Of a DNA stretch of 64,000 nt, positions 35,135 to 43,060 are shown piece after piece. The notes beneath the pieces were generated by a model. That model had not been told where the DNA came from. It did not search any database and saw only the letters and a program-made list of their open reading frames with translations. Both the position numbers and the translations under genes were made by a program. Source of the DNA: an uncultured Bacillota bacterium (GTDB lineage Bacteria; Bacillota; Clostridia; Lachnospirales; Lachnospiraceae); assembly GCA_958352855.1 (NCBI GenBank), contig CATWQE010000001.1, positions 1-64,000 on the forward strand, written 5' to 3'. The number at the start of each line of letters is the position of its first letter. Position 1 is the stretch's first letter.

Positions 35135-35515
35135 TTACAACTGGTCCATCTTCTCTTCATCCAGCACAAATATCTGTACTTTTACCCAGTTATCTTCCAG
35201 ATACTCCGGCTCCAGCATAGAAACTGCGGCACATTTACTTTTTCCATCCCGTATCTCAAGTTCATCAAAAGAAAAGTGCAGACTTTCTCCTTCTTCCAGA
35301 ATTGACGCATCCGGTGAAATACGAAGAGTCACAGCAAAAGAGGAAATTCCATTGGGATGACTCACCATAGTTTGTTTGTGAATCATGGCTTTCTCCATTA
35401 CTTCTTCCTCAAATGGATAATCCCCGGTAATCTCTGCCAGATTTTCAAATGTTGTAATCCCTGTATAATGATATGCGCTGTCCTGGCTCACATCATATAA
35501 TACCAAATTTCTCAT
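35135..35515 (-). CDS. Uncharacterised 126-residue protein next to the MNT gene
   Basis: A soluble protein, acidic overall, with predicted mixed alpha/beta character. The start MRNLVLYDV was set at the ATG five bases after GAGGTGG; a GTG three codons earlier would sit inside that site. I do not recognise the family. No HEPN signature, nuclease motif or membrane segment is seen. Regular beta-strand patterns (SSFAVTLRISPDASI; ESLHFSFDELEI; WVKVQIFVLDEE) suggest a beta-rich domain. It probably shares a transcript with the MNT gene. Confidence 0.6.
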   Translation of the reverse strand: MRNLVLYDVSQDSAYHYTGITTFENLAEITGDYPFEEEVMEKAMIHKQTMVSHPNGISSFAVTLRISPDASILEEGESLHFSFDELEIRDGKSKCAAVSMLEPEYLEDNWVKVQIFVLDEEKMDQL

Positions 35516-35669
35516 GTATACCACCTCATTCTTTTCTCATTTATTACTACCATTTTATCTTGAAACCCGGGAAAGTGCAACGGAAAGTATCAGAACGTGA
35601 CCACATCACAGAATACTTATTTTTTCTATGTTATATTATGAAAGTAAGCATAATTTTAGGAGGCTCTAT

Positions 35670-35882
35670 ATGGAAAAGAAAGTCAGAAAGAAGAGAAACG
35701 CTTTTGTTGCTGCCGAAGATTGTGTTGCCTGTGGCTGCTGTGTCAAGGTATGCCCCAAACAGGCCATTGAAATCTGGAAAGGAATTGCAGCAAAGATAAA
35801 TCTTGATACTTGTGTAGGATGTGGCAAATGTGCAAAAGAATGTCCGGCATCTGTGATTAAAATTCAGGAGGTGTCCCCATGA
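35670..35882 (+). CDS. 2[4Fe-4S] ferredoxin-like protein
   Basis: A 70-residue protein with two CxxCxxCxxxCP clusters: CVACGCCVKVCP and CVGCGKCAKECP. The basic N-terminus (MEKKVRKKRNAFVAA) is unusual for a soluble ferredoxin and might favour membrane association. The start follows TTAGGAGG. Its stop overlaps the start of the next gene (ATGA), so the two are made together and probably exchange electrons. Confidence 0.9.
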   Translation: MEKKVRKKRNAFVAAEDCVACGCCVKVCPKQAIEIWKGIAAKINLDTCVGCGKCAKECPASVIKIQEVSP

Positions 35883-36460
35883 AAAAGCATTGGTATGATT
35901 ATCTCTGGATTTTCTCTCTTGCCTATCTAATTCTGGGATTTTTCAACATCCTTTTCGCCTGGCTTGGCCTGCTGTGCTTCTTTATTCCTTTGATTATATC
36001 TGTAGCAAAAGGAACCAAAGGATATTGCAACCGCTACTGCGGAAGAGGACAGCTATTCAGTATTTTGGGTGGTCGTTTTGGGCTTTCCCGCAAAAAAGAT
36101 ATTCCAAAATGGATGAAAAGCAAATGGTTCCGCTATGGATTCCTGATTTTCTTTTTCCTTATGTTCTTCCAGATGCTTTGGAATACCTGGCTGGTATTTG
36201 CAGGAATGAAAGATTTAAAACAGATTGTCACACTTTTATGGACATTTAAAGTCCCATGGCGCTGGGCGTATCATGGCACACTGTTTCATCCGGGTGTGGC
36301 ACAATTTGCCTTTGGATTTTACAGCGTTATGCTCACTTCCACGATTTTAGGTATGATTACCATGGTTTTATATAAGCCAAGAAGCTGGTGTGTCTACTGC
36401 CCCATGGGAACCATGACACAAATGATATGTAAGTTAAAAAATAAAAATCTTCCAACCTGA
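35879..36460 (+). CDS. Membrane iron-sulfur protein (NapH/CcoG-like, shortened)
   Basis: A 193-residue protein with about four membrane helices. Two Cys motifs face the membrane surface: GYCNRYCGRGQ (near residue 50) and SWCVYCPMGTMTQM (near 172), resembling the CxxxCP sites of NapH/NosR/CcoG proteins that relay electrons across the membrane. It lacks the additional ferredoxin domain, which is supplied by the gene just upstream with a four-base overlap. The physiological partner is unknown; the length is shorter than NapH (about 280). Confidence 0.75.
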   Translation: MKKHWYDYLWIFSLAYLILGFFNILFAWLGLLCFFIPLIISVAKGTKGYCNRYCGRGQLFSILGGRFGLSRKKDIPKWMKSKWFRYGFLIFFFLMFFQMLWNTWLVFAGMKDLKQIVTLLWTFKVPWRWAYHGTLFHPGVAQFAFGFYSVMLTSTILGMITMVLYKPRSWCVYCPMGTMTQMICKLKNKNLPT

Positions 36461-36468
36461 CAATGTAT

Positions 36469-36518
36469 AAAAAGAGATAACTTGAAGCCTCTGACTGACA
36501 TTCAAATTATCTCTTTTT
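36469..36518. terminator. Bidirectional terminator after the membrane Fe-S gene
   Basis: AAAAAGAGATAACTTGAA pairs with TTCAA-A-TTATCTCTTTTT (one bulge) around a 14-base loop. It separates the converging Fe-S and ABC-2 permease genes. Confidence 0.88.
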
Positions 36519-36526
36519 TATTAAAA

Positions 36527-37324
36527 TCAAAGCAGCAAATCCCGCTTTTTAAATCTCATAATTCCCACAACAAGGAATACTGTCGCCCCAGCAAAAAGTA
36601 CGCCTGCTCCCAGAAAACTCTCTGTCTCATACTTCATTAAACCTTCCGGCATAAACAAGGTTAAAGGAGTAATATATTTTAAAAATTCCACTTTTTCATC
36701 TACCTGGGATAACATTTGCGCCAAAAAGAACAACAGTCCTAAACCTGCTCCAATTCCAACCGAAAATTTCAGTTCATCAAAAAAGCATGCAAACATAAAA
36801 CACAAACAAGCCAAAAACAACTCCAGCAAAAACAGTCCAATATTTAAAAGAAGAAACTTTGAAACCTCTAATTCTCCCTGAAACATTACCTCACTAACAC
36901 AGAGAATAAAACCTGTTGCATATAAAAGTAAGATAAGTAATCCAATAAGCAAAACCATAAACTGAGTCACAATAATCTGGGTTCTACTATAATGCGTATT
37001 TAGCAAATATGCCATAGAACCTTTATCCATATATTTTGCAATTAATTTATAGCACATGATAATAATATAGATAAACGGTATCAGAACCAGAATAAATCCA
37101 TACAAATAATTATTGAGAAAATCTAATAAGGTAATTCCCGGATTTTCCATTCCAAAGGCTGCAAAAAACTGAGGCATACTCTCTGCCAGCCCATTGATTC
37201 CTGCGCCTGATTCCGGGTCAAACATGGCTGTAATAATCCCTGCATAAAGGGTGATAATCCCTAAGAACAGCAGTATTATCTTGCCACTGGATTTCAATTC
37301 TGTTTTTAATAATGGAATGCTCAT
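36527..37324 (-). CDS. ABC-2 type transporter permease
   Basis: A 265-residue membrane protein with six predicted helices and an extracellular loop near residues 40-65, as in ABC-2 permeases of the YhaP/NatB type. It starts MSIPLLKTELKSSGKIILLF and ends with the basic tail MRFKKRDLLL. Its start overlaps the ATPase stop by four bases. It probably exports a small compound, peptide or lipid; the substrate is unknown. Confidence 0.88.
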   Translation of the reverse strand: MSIPLLKTELKSSGKIILLFLGIITLYAGIITAMFDPESGAGINGLAESMPQFFAAFGMENPGITLLDFLNNYLYGFILVLIPFIYIIIMCYKLIAKYMDKGSMAYLLNTHYSRTQIIVTQFMVLLIGLLILLLYATGFILCVSEVMFQGELEVSKFLLLNIGLFLLELFLACLCFMFACFFDELKFSVGIGAGLGLLFFLAQMLSQVDEKVEFLKYITPLTLFMPEGLMKYETESFLGAGVLFAGATVFLVVGIMRFKKRDLLL

Positions 37325-38244
37325 TTTTCATTTCCTCCATAGTATTTCATGAACACTTCTTCCAGGGTCTGGTATCGTGCATTCAGATCCTTTATCTGGT
37401 ATTTGCATAGCTCAGAAAGTAACAGATTGATATTCTCTTTTGACAGCAAACATACGGTATTCTCCTTCCTTTCACCTGGATATTGTTTTTGAAATTCCAT
37501 GGCATCCTTTACATTGGAAAATGTAATTTCATAATGTTTGCTCATTTCACTTCTTATAACATTGATGTCCTCATCAGCCACTATATGACCATCTTTTATC
37601 ATAATAATCCGCTCACAGGTGTTTTCAATTTCCTCAAAAATATGGGATGACATTAAAATAGTTTTCCCCTTTGCTTTTTCCTTTTTTATCAATTCCACAA
37701 ATTTATTTTGCATCAGAGGATCTAATCCAGTAGTAGGTTCGTCCAGAATTAAAATCGGCGCATCCTGCATAAATGCAATGATGAGTCCCACCTTTTGCTT
37801 CATCCCTTTGGACATTTCCTTAATTTTAACCCTTGTGTCTATTTGAAAAATATCCATCAATTCTCTGGCATAATCCATGTCTTTTATCTTCTTCATGTGA
37901 GCCATAAACTGAATAAATTCCTGCCCGGTCATATCATCCATAAATGCAATTTCCCCTGGCAGGTAACCGACTTTTTCCTGGATAGAAGCTGCATCTGCAA
38001 AGCAATCCAGTCCTAAGATTTTTGCAGAACCCTGCCTGGGCTTCAAAAATCCCATAAGGTGCCGGATAGTGGTAGTTTTCCCCGCTCCATTTGAGCCAAG
38101 AAATCCCACAATTTCCCCCGGTTTCAGAGAAAAAGACAAATCAAAGATTCCCCTGTTGTTGCCGAAATCTTTTGTTAAATTGGTTATTTCTATGATGTTC
38201 GTTGCTTCTTTATCCATGCTCACTTCTGAACGGTTATTTTCCAA
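37321..38244 (-). CDS. ABC transporter ATP-binding protein
   Basis: A 307-residue ATPase with Walker A GSNGAGKTTTIRH, signature MSKGMKQKVGLI and Walker B ILILDEPTTGLDP. The C-terminal 90 residues form the extra domain of the CcmA/NatA group. The first possible codon is TTG (38244) with AGAGGAG nine bases upstream; the first ATG (38217, MDKEATNI) has only a weak site, so TTG is preferred, though the shorter form cannot be excluded. Four-base overlap with the permease gene. No two-component system is attached. Confidence 0.9.
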   Translation of the reverse strand: MENNRSEVSMDKEATNIIEITNLTKDFGNNRGIFDLSFSLKPGEIVGFLGSNGAGKTTTIRHLMGFLKPRQGSAKILGLDCFADAASIQEKVGYLPGEIAFMDDMTGQEFIQFMAHMKKIKDMDYARELMDIFQIDTRVKIKEMSKGMKQKVGLIIAFMQDAPILILDEPTTGLDPLMQNKFVELIKKEKAKGKTILMSSHIFEEIENTCERIIMIKDGHIVADEDINVIRSEMSKHYEITFSNVKDAMEFQKQYPGERKENTVCLLSKENINLLLSELCKYQIKDLNARYQTLEEVFMKYYGGNEK

Positions 38245-38296
38245 AATACAATTCTCCTCTCCCTTGAGATAATAATGCGTGTATTTATTCCGTACA

Positions 38297-39865
38297 TTAA
38301 TTTTTCAATACATACTTTCCTTTTCCCTTACCTTCTACCGGTTGAATAATATCTAATAACTGCATTGCTTCAATGGTTTTTCCGGCTTTATAATCTCCAT
38401 AATTCAGTTCATTTTTAATTTCTTTCCGCCCGAAAATTTGATTTATTTCAAAGTTTTCAATAACTCTTTTCACATTCTCTGCGATTTTCATAGTCATAAC
38501 TTTATTTGCAACAGCTCCTTCCACACGTTGAATCAGTTCGTCTTTAAAAATATTTTCTGTTTCGTCATGAAGCAAACAGTGGTTTTTTTCATCAAACAGT
38601 GGTTTTTTATCTTCCAAACAGTGGTTTTTTTTATCAAACAGTGGTTTTTCATCTTCCAAACAGTGGTTTTTCTCATCAAACAGTGGTTTTTTATTCAAAA
38701 AAGCCTTATTTCGTACTGTTGCCTGTAACATAAAGGCATTTAGCTTATATTCAGGACCTTGCAAACCTGCTGCTTCTAATTCATTATACATACGGTCCAC
38801 ACCTTCACCATACTCCTTCACAAAATTATATGCTTTCAGAAATTCCGCAATTTTCGGATTTCGTGAAAAATGAGTATGCCGAATATTGTCTACCTTTACA
38901 AGTCCCGGTAATTTTCCAGGACTTTCGACAACAATTCTATCATCAAATATCTTTATCTGAATGTCAGTTCCACGAATACTATAATCCCGATGAGTAATTG
39001 CATTCACTATGATTTCCTGCCGGACAAATTTAGGATATTCCTCTTCTGTTACAAATAATCCATCCTCACCCAAATATGTTTTTTCTTTAATTTGTGTATC
39101 CAGGTATGCAATGGCATTTGTAATCATATTTAAAATATTTCCTTCAAAAATCACGTCCTTAATCACATTCATTTGCGCGCCAACAAATTCTTCTGTCCCT
39201 TCATATCGTATAAGCCTCACACGCGCTCTTGGAAAATATAGCTGAGGATTCTTACCAAATAGCAAAATTGCAGCAGTACTTATTTGCCAGTGCCCATTCT
39301 TTTCTTTTACAAATCCCTTATTTTCTTTTAAATACTCCATAGGTGATTTGGAATAGCCAATTTTTCTGATATATTTTTCGACAAATTCCATATCAATATC
39401 ATCAATCTCAGCTTCTAAAACAGGTTTATCTTCAAAAAACCTTTCTCCTTTATCATACATTAATTGCGTTCTCTCATCAAAAGAAAGTTTTTTTGATTTA
39501 TCCCCAACGCGCATAAAGACTTCATCTGCCTGGTTCGCATGGACCTCCATACCTGGCTCAATATGCATTAAAAGAATATGGTTCTCTCTTCCTTTGAAAT
39601 CTATGCACTGAACCTTTTCTATTTCTACTTTCACAGTGGGAATACAGAAATCAAATGGTACTCTCAAAAGTTCGTTTAATTTCTGGATATCAAAATCAAT
39701 TCCTTCTATTCTACGTGTTTTATCTGAAATTCCAATTGCTATTGTCCCTCCATCTGCATTGGCAAATGCAATAATGGGAATAGCCAGCGCCTTTGGCTCT
39801 ATATTGATACTTTTCCGATCAAATATTTGCATTTCCTCCACAGCAAGAACTTCTTCTATTGTCAT
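38297..39865 (-). CDS. AlbA/Schlafen-type DNA-binding and GHKL-like protein (RecG-like C-terminal) with repeat-bearing linker
   Basis: A 522-residue regulator-like protein. The N-terminal AlbA_2 domain (about 10-130) shows IIAFANADGGTIAIGI. The middle ATPase-like domain has the segment RQEIIVNAITHRDYSIRG. The end is a winged helix. Between them (about residues 392-430) is a low-complexity linker made of three KPLFD.KNHCLED units of 14 residues. Such proteins are stand-alone helix-destabilising or transcriptional factors of unknown target; homologues can be defence-associated. Preceded by GGGGG. Function is unknown. Confidence 0.85.
   Translation of the reverse strand: MTIEEVLAVEEMQIFDRKSINIEPKALAIPIIAFANADGGTIAIGISDKTRRIEGIDFDIQKLNELLRVPFDFCIPTVKVEIEKVQCIDFKGRENHILLMHIEPGMEVHANQADEVFMRVGDKSKKLSFDERTQLMYDKGERFFEDKPVLEAEIDDIDMEFVEKYIRKIGYSKSPMEYLKENKGFVKEKNGHWQISTAAILLFGKNPQLYFPRARVRLIRYEGTEEFVGAQMNVIKDVIFEGNILNMITNAIAYLDTQIKEKTYLGEDGLFVTEEEYPKFVRQEIIVNAITHRDYSIRGTDIQIKIFDDRIVVESPGKLPGLVKVDNIRHTHFSRNPKIAEFLKAYNFVKEYGEGVDRMYNELEAAGLQGPEYKLNAFMLQATVRNKAFLNKKPLFDEKNHCLEDEKPLFDKKNHCLEDKKPLFDEKNHCLLHDETENIFKDELIQRVEGAVANKVMTMKIAENVKRVIENFEINQIFGRKEIKNELNYGDYKAGKTIEAMQLLDIIQPVEGKGKGKYVLKN
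38573..38690. repeat. Coding tandem repeat read alternately in two frames
   Basis: Six copies of CAAACAGTGGTTTT begin at 38573, 38593, 38615, 38635, 38657 and 38677, so spacings alternate 20, 22, 20, 22 and 20 bases. Within the gene (minus strand) the same DNA core is read as KPLF in one frame and as NHCL in another, giving a 42-base, 14-residue period. Gain or loss of a 42-base unit keeps the frame, whereas one half-unit would shift it. Confidence 0.9.
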
Positions 39866-40024
39866 GTAATTCCCCCTTATTTTGACTTATAAAATTTTAT
39901 CTCTTAATATATGGTATATTATTTATTCAACAAACGCAATATAATTCCCCTATTTGTAACCTTATCACATATTTCCCCACATTTTTGTGGTATCCTATTT
40001 TTATCAAGTTCAGGAGGATTTCTT

Positions 40025-40453
40025 ATGAAAACAAAACGCCACTATACAGTCCCTGCTTTTTTCGGACTTCTGCTTACGCTCTTTCTCTTTAGCGGATGCA
40101 GTCAAACCACTGCTTCTCAATCGGATTCCAAATCTGGCAGCTACCAACAAATTTCTTCTAAAGAAGCCGCGGCCATGATGGAAGAAGAGGAAGATTACCT
40201 GATCCTGGATGTACGAACCCCAGAGGAATTTGAAGAAGCGCACATTCCAGAAGCAGTGAATGTTCCCAATGAAACCATTGGAACAGAGGAAATACCAGAG
40301 CTTCCGGATAAAGAACAGCTTATTTTTGTCTATTGCCGCAGTGGAAACCGCAGTAAGCAGGCTTCCCAAAAACTGGCAGACTTAGGATATACCAATATTA
40401 TAGAATTCGGCGGTATCAACGATTGGAGCGGAGATACTGTTACAGGGAGGTAA
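40025..40453 (+). CDS. Rhodanese-domain lipoprotein
   Basis: A 142-residue lipoprotein. The start was set at MKTKRHYTV with AGGAGG seven bases upstream; earlier codons would add a non-signal extension. The signal peptide ends in lipobox FLFSGC. A single rhodanese domain follows (LDVRTPEEFEEAHIPEAVNV) with active-site loop YCRSGNRS, where the Cys carries a persulfide. It sits outside the membrane, first in a three-gene sulfur operon. A small dyad CCACA-N4-TGTGG (39977-39990) lies in the promoter region. Confidence 0.88.
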   Translation: MKTKRHYTVPAFFGLLLTLFLFSGCSQTTASQSDSKSGSYQQISSKEAAAMMEEEEDYLILDVRTPEEFEEAHIPEAVNVPNETIGTEEIPELPDKEQLIFVYCRSGNRSKQASQKLADLGYTNIIEFGGINDWSGDTVTGR

Positions 40454-40458
40454 GATTC

Positions 40459-40776
40459 ATGGGATTTTTTGATTTTTTCAAAACACCTGATATTAATCAG
40501 GAACTTATAGCTTTTCATAATACAAAAGACGGTGTACTATTAGATGTAAGAACACCACAGGAATACAAAGAAGGTCACATTCCCGGAAGCAAAAATGTGC
40601 CCCTTCAGTCTTTGAGTCAGGCAGCCTCTGTTGCGCAGCCTCAAACTCCTTTATTTGTTTACTGTCATTCCGGGGTAAGAAGCAGACAGGCGGTTGCCTT
40701 GTTACAGGAAATGAATTTTACAAATGTGAAAAATATAGGAGGAATTGCTTCCTATACAGGAAAGGTGGAAAAATAA
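40459..40776 (+). CDS. Single-domain cytosolic rhodanese
   Basis: A 105-residue sulfurtransferase with LLDVRTPQEYKEGHIPGSKN and the active loop YCHSGVRSRQ. Start MGFFDFFKTP follows GGGAGG; the preceding gene stops five bases ahead. It probably moves sulfane sulfur between the surface-anchored rhodanese and the CoA-disulfide reductase encoded one base after its stop. Confidence 0.9.
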   Translation: MGFFDFFKTPDINQELIAFHNTKDGVLLDVRTPQEYKEGHIPGSKNVPLQSLSQAASVAQPQTPLFVYCHSGVRSRQAVALLQEMNFTNVKNIGGIASYTGKVEK

Positions 40777-40777
40777 G

Positions 40778-42478
40778 ATGAAAATCGTGATTGTTGGCGG
40801 TGTGGCAGGCGGCGCAACTGCTGCTGCAAGACTGCGCAGATTGGACGAACAGGCAGAAATCGTTGTTTTTGAGCGTTCCGGATTTATTTCTTATGCAAAC
40901 TGCGGGCTTCCTTATTACATTGGAGACGTGATTACCGATTCTGACCAGTTGACTTTACAGACACCAGAGAGCTTTCATTCCCGTTTCCGGGTATCTATGA
41001 AAGTGCATCATGAGGTGACTGCTCTGCATCCAGAGAAACATATGGTATCTGTAAAAAATCTGGAAACAGGAGAAGAATTTCAGGAAACCTATGACAAGCT
41101 CATCCTCTCTCCTGGGGCAAAACCAACTAAGCCCCGGCTTCCTGGAACTGATATGGACAAACTCTTTACCCTAAGAACAGTGGAGGATACTCTTCGCATC
41201 AAGGATTATATTCAGAAAAGCCATCCAAAATCTGCAATTCTGGCAGGCGGAGGCTTTATTGGATTAGAGCTGGCGGAAAACCTTCGGGAACTGGGCATGG
41301 AAGTCACCATTGTACAGCGTCCAAAGCAGCTTATGAATCCTTTTGATTCAGACATGGCTGCCTTTATCCACAATGAAATGCGTAAACATGGAGTTAAACT
41401 GGCTCTTGGCCATACAGTAGAAGGTTTTCAGGAAACCCAGGATGGCGTTCAGGTTCTTTTAAAAGAGGAAGAGCCCCTTCTTGCAGACATGGTAGTATTA
41501 GCCATTGGCGTGACTCCTGATACAAAGCTTGCCAAGGAGGCCGGACTGGAACTGGGCATTAAAGGCAGTATTCTGGTGAATGAGCATATGCAGACTTCTG
41601 TGCCTGATATTTATGCGGTAGGAGATGCAGTACAGGTAAAACACTATGTAACCGGACAGGATGCTTTAATCTCTCTTGCCGGACCAGCTAATAAGCAGGG
41701 ACGTATTGCAGCAGACCACATTTGCGGAAAAGACAGCGCTTATAAAGGTTCCCAGGGCAGCTCTGTAATTAAAGTTTTTGATATGACTGCCGCTGTCACC
41801 GGTGTGAATGAAACCAATGCCAGAAAAGCCGGGCTAAATGTGGACAAGGTGATTCTTTCCCCCATGAGCCATGCAGGTTATTATCCCGGAGGCAAGGTCA
41901 TGACTATGAAAGTAGTCTTTGAAAAGGAAACCTACCGTATTCTGGGCGCACAGATTGTTGGCTATGAAGGTGTAGATAAGAGAATTGATGTACTGGCAAC
42001 TGCCATTCATGCAGACATGAAGGCCCAGGACCTGGCAAAGCTGGATCTGGCCTATGCGCCTCCCTATTCCTCTGCCAAGGACCCTGTAAATCTGGCTGGA
42101 TTTATGATAGAAAATATTTCTGACGGTACGTTGAAGCAATTCCACATAGAAGATGTCAAAAATCTGCCACATGACGGCAGCATTACTTTATTAGATACCA
42201 GAACCCCTGGGGAATACCAGAGAGGACATGTGGACGGATTTGTAAATATTCCTGTAGACAACCTGCGGGAACGTCTGGATGAAATTCCAAAAGAAAAACC
42301 CGTCTATGTCATGTGCCAAAGCGGTCTTAGAAGTTACATTGCCACCAGAATCCTGGAGGGAAACGGCTACACTGCTTATAATTTCTCAGGAGGCTTCCGC
42401 TTCTATGACGCAGTTATCAATGACCGCTGCCTCATAGAAGCAGCCACTGCATGCGGTATGGATTTAAAGAAAAAGTGA
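40778..42478 (+). CDS. CoA-disulfide/persulfide reductase fused to a rhodanese domain
   Basis: A 566-residue FAD flavoprotein. FAD-binding GGVAGGATAAARLRRL opens it; the redox-active Cys is C42 in NCGLPYYIG; a second FAD motif is VPDIYAVGDAVQV. After the dimerisation domain a C-terminal rhodanese (LLDTRTPGEYQRGHVDGFVN, loop CQSGLRS) completes the CoADR-RHD architecture, known to reduce CoA disulfide and CoA persulfide with NAD(P)H. With two rhodaneses upstream it serves sulfane-sulfur handling. Its 3' end overlaps the converging LysE gene by 15 bases. Confidence 0.92.
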   Translation: MKIVIVGGVAGGATAAARLRRLDEQAEIVVFERSGFISYANCGLPYYIGDVITDSDQLTLQTPESFHSRFRVSMKVHHEVTALHPEKHMVSVKNLETGEEFQETYDKLILSPGAKPTKPRLPGTDMDKLFTLRTVEDTLRIKDYIQKSHPKSAILAGGGFIGLELAENLRELGMEVTIVQRPKQLMNPFDSDMAAFIHNEMRKHGVKLALGHTVEGFQETQDGVQVLLKEEEPLLADMVVLAIGVTPDTKLAKEAGLELGIKGSILVNEHMQTSVPDIYAVGDAVQVKHYVTGQDALISLAGPANKQGRIAADHICGKDSAYKGSQGSSVIKVFDMTAAVTGVNETNARKAGLNVDKVILSPMSHAGYYPGGKVMTMKVVFEKETYRILGAQIVGYEGVDKRIDVLATAIHADMKAQDLAKLDLAYAPPYSSAKDPVNLAGFMIENISDGTLKQFHIEDVKNLPHDGSITLLDTRTPGEYQRGHVDGFVNIPVDNLRERLDEIPKEKPVYVMCQSGLRSYIATRILEGNGYTAYNFSGGFRFYDAVINDRCLIEAATACGMDLKKK

Positions 42479-43045
42479 TACTGCACAGTAAACCAATAGC
42501 AGTGCCATAACTCCATTGACCATTTTGGCATGTCCCGTAAAAAATTTACAGAAAATACTTCCGCATGCGCCCCATACATAAGAACCGGAAGAGCCTATGA
42601 TGGTAAGAATCAGCGTAAATACTACCAAGGCCGCCGGGGATTGGTAAACCGGAAGAATATAGAGAGACATAGCAGTAATGGCGTAAATATAAATCTTAGG
42701 ATTGATAAACTGCAGGAGGATGCCGGAAAGAACGGTAGCCTCCTTTTTCTCTGAAGTCTCCAGATTCCCGCTACTTTTCCAGATATGCCATGCAAGATAA
42801 AGCATATAACCCCCACCTGCAATCTGCAGCACAATTTTTACCTTAGGCAAAAGTGTGTACAAGATAGAACTAAAAATCACACAACCGCTCATAACGATCA
42901 GAAACCCAATGGTAACTCCATAATTAAACCGCAGGCTTCTGCGAAATCCAAGTCTGGAAGCATAACTCATGGATAAAATATTATTAGCTCCCGGTGTATA
43001 AGCACACACAAAACAATAAATCAAAAAATCCACCAACGCAAACAT
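42464..43045 (-). CDS. LysE family amino-acid exporter
   Basis: A 193-residue protein with about six helices. The typical motif FLIYCFVCAYTPGANNILSM (residues 8-27) contains the Pro-Gly-x-Asn signature of LysE/RhtB exporters. Its start lies 15 bases after the MFS gene. The amino acid or metabolite is unknown. It ends within the converging CoA-disulfide reductase gene. Confidence 0.88.
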   Translation of the reverse strand: MFALVDFLIYCFVCAYTPGANNILSMSYASRLGFRRSLRFNYGVTIGFLIVMSGCVIFSSILYTLLPKVKIVLQIAGGGYMLYLAWHIWKSSGNLETSEKKEATVLSGILLQFINPKIYIYAITAMSLYILPVYQSPAALVVFTLILTIIGSSGSYVWGACGSIFCKFFTGHAKMVNGVMALLLVYCAVSLFL

Positions 43046-43060
43046 AAGCTCTTTCCTCCT

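Noticed and set aside
34834..35515. Complete HEPN-MNT toxin-antitoxin pair
   Set aside because: The partner protein lacks the RxxxxH motif and helical pattern of HEPN proteins, so only the MNT half is supported.
38438..38728. Plus-strand ORF of 96 residues with repeated hydrophobic FIKQWFF units
   Set aside because: It is antisense to the AlbA/Schlafen gene and only mirrors the coding repeat; no ribosome binding site or family support.
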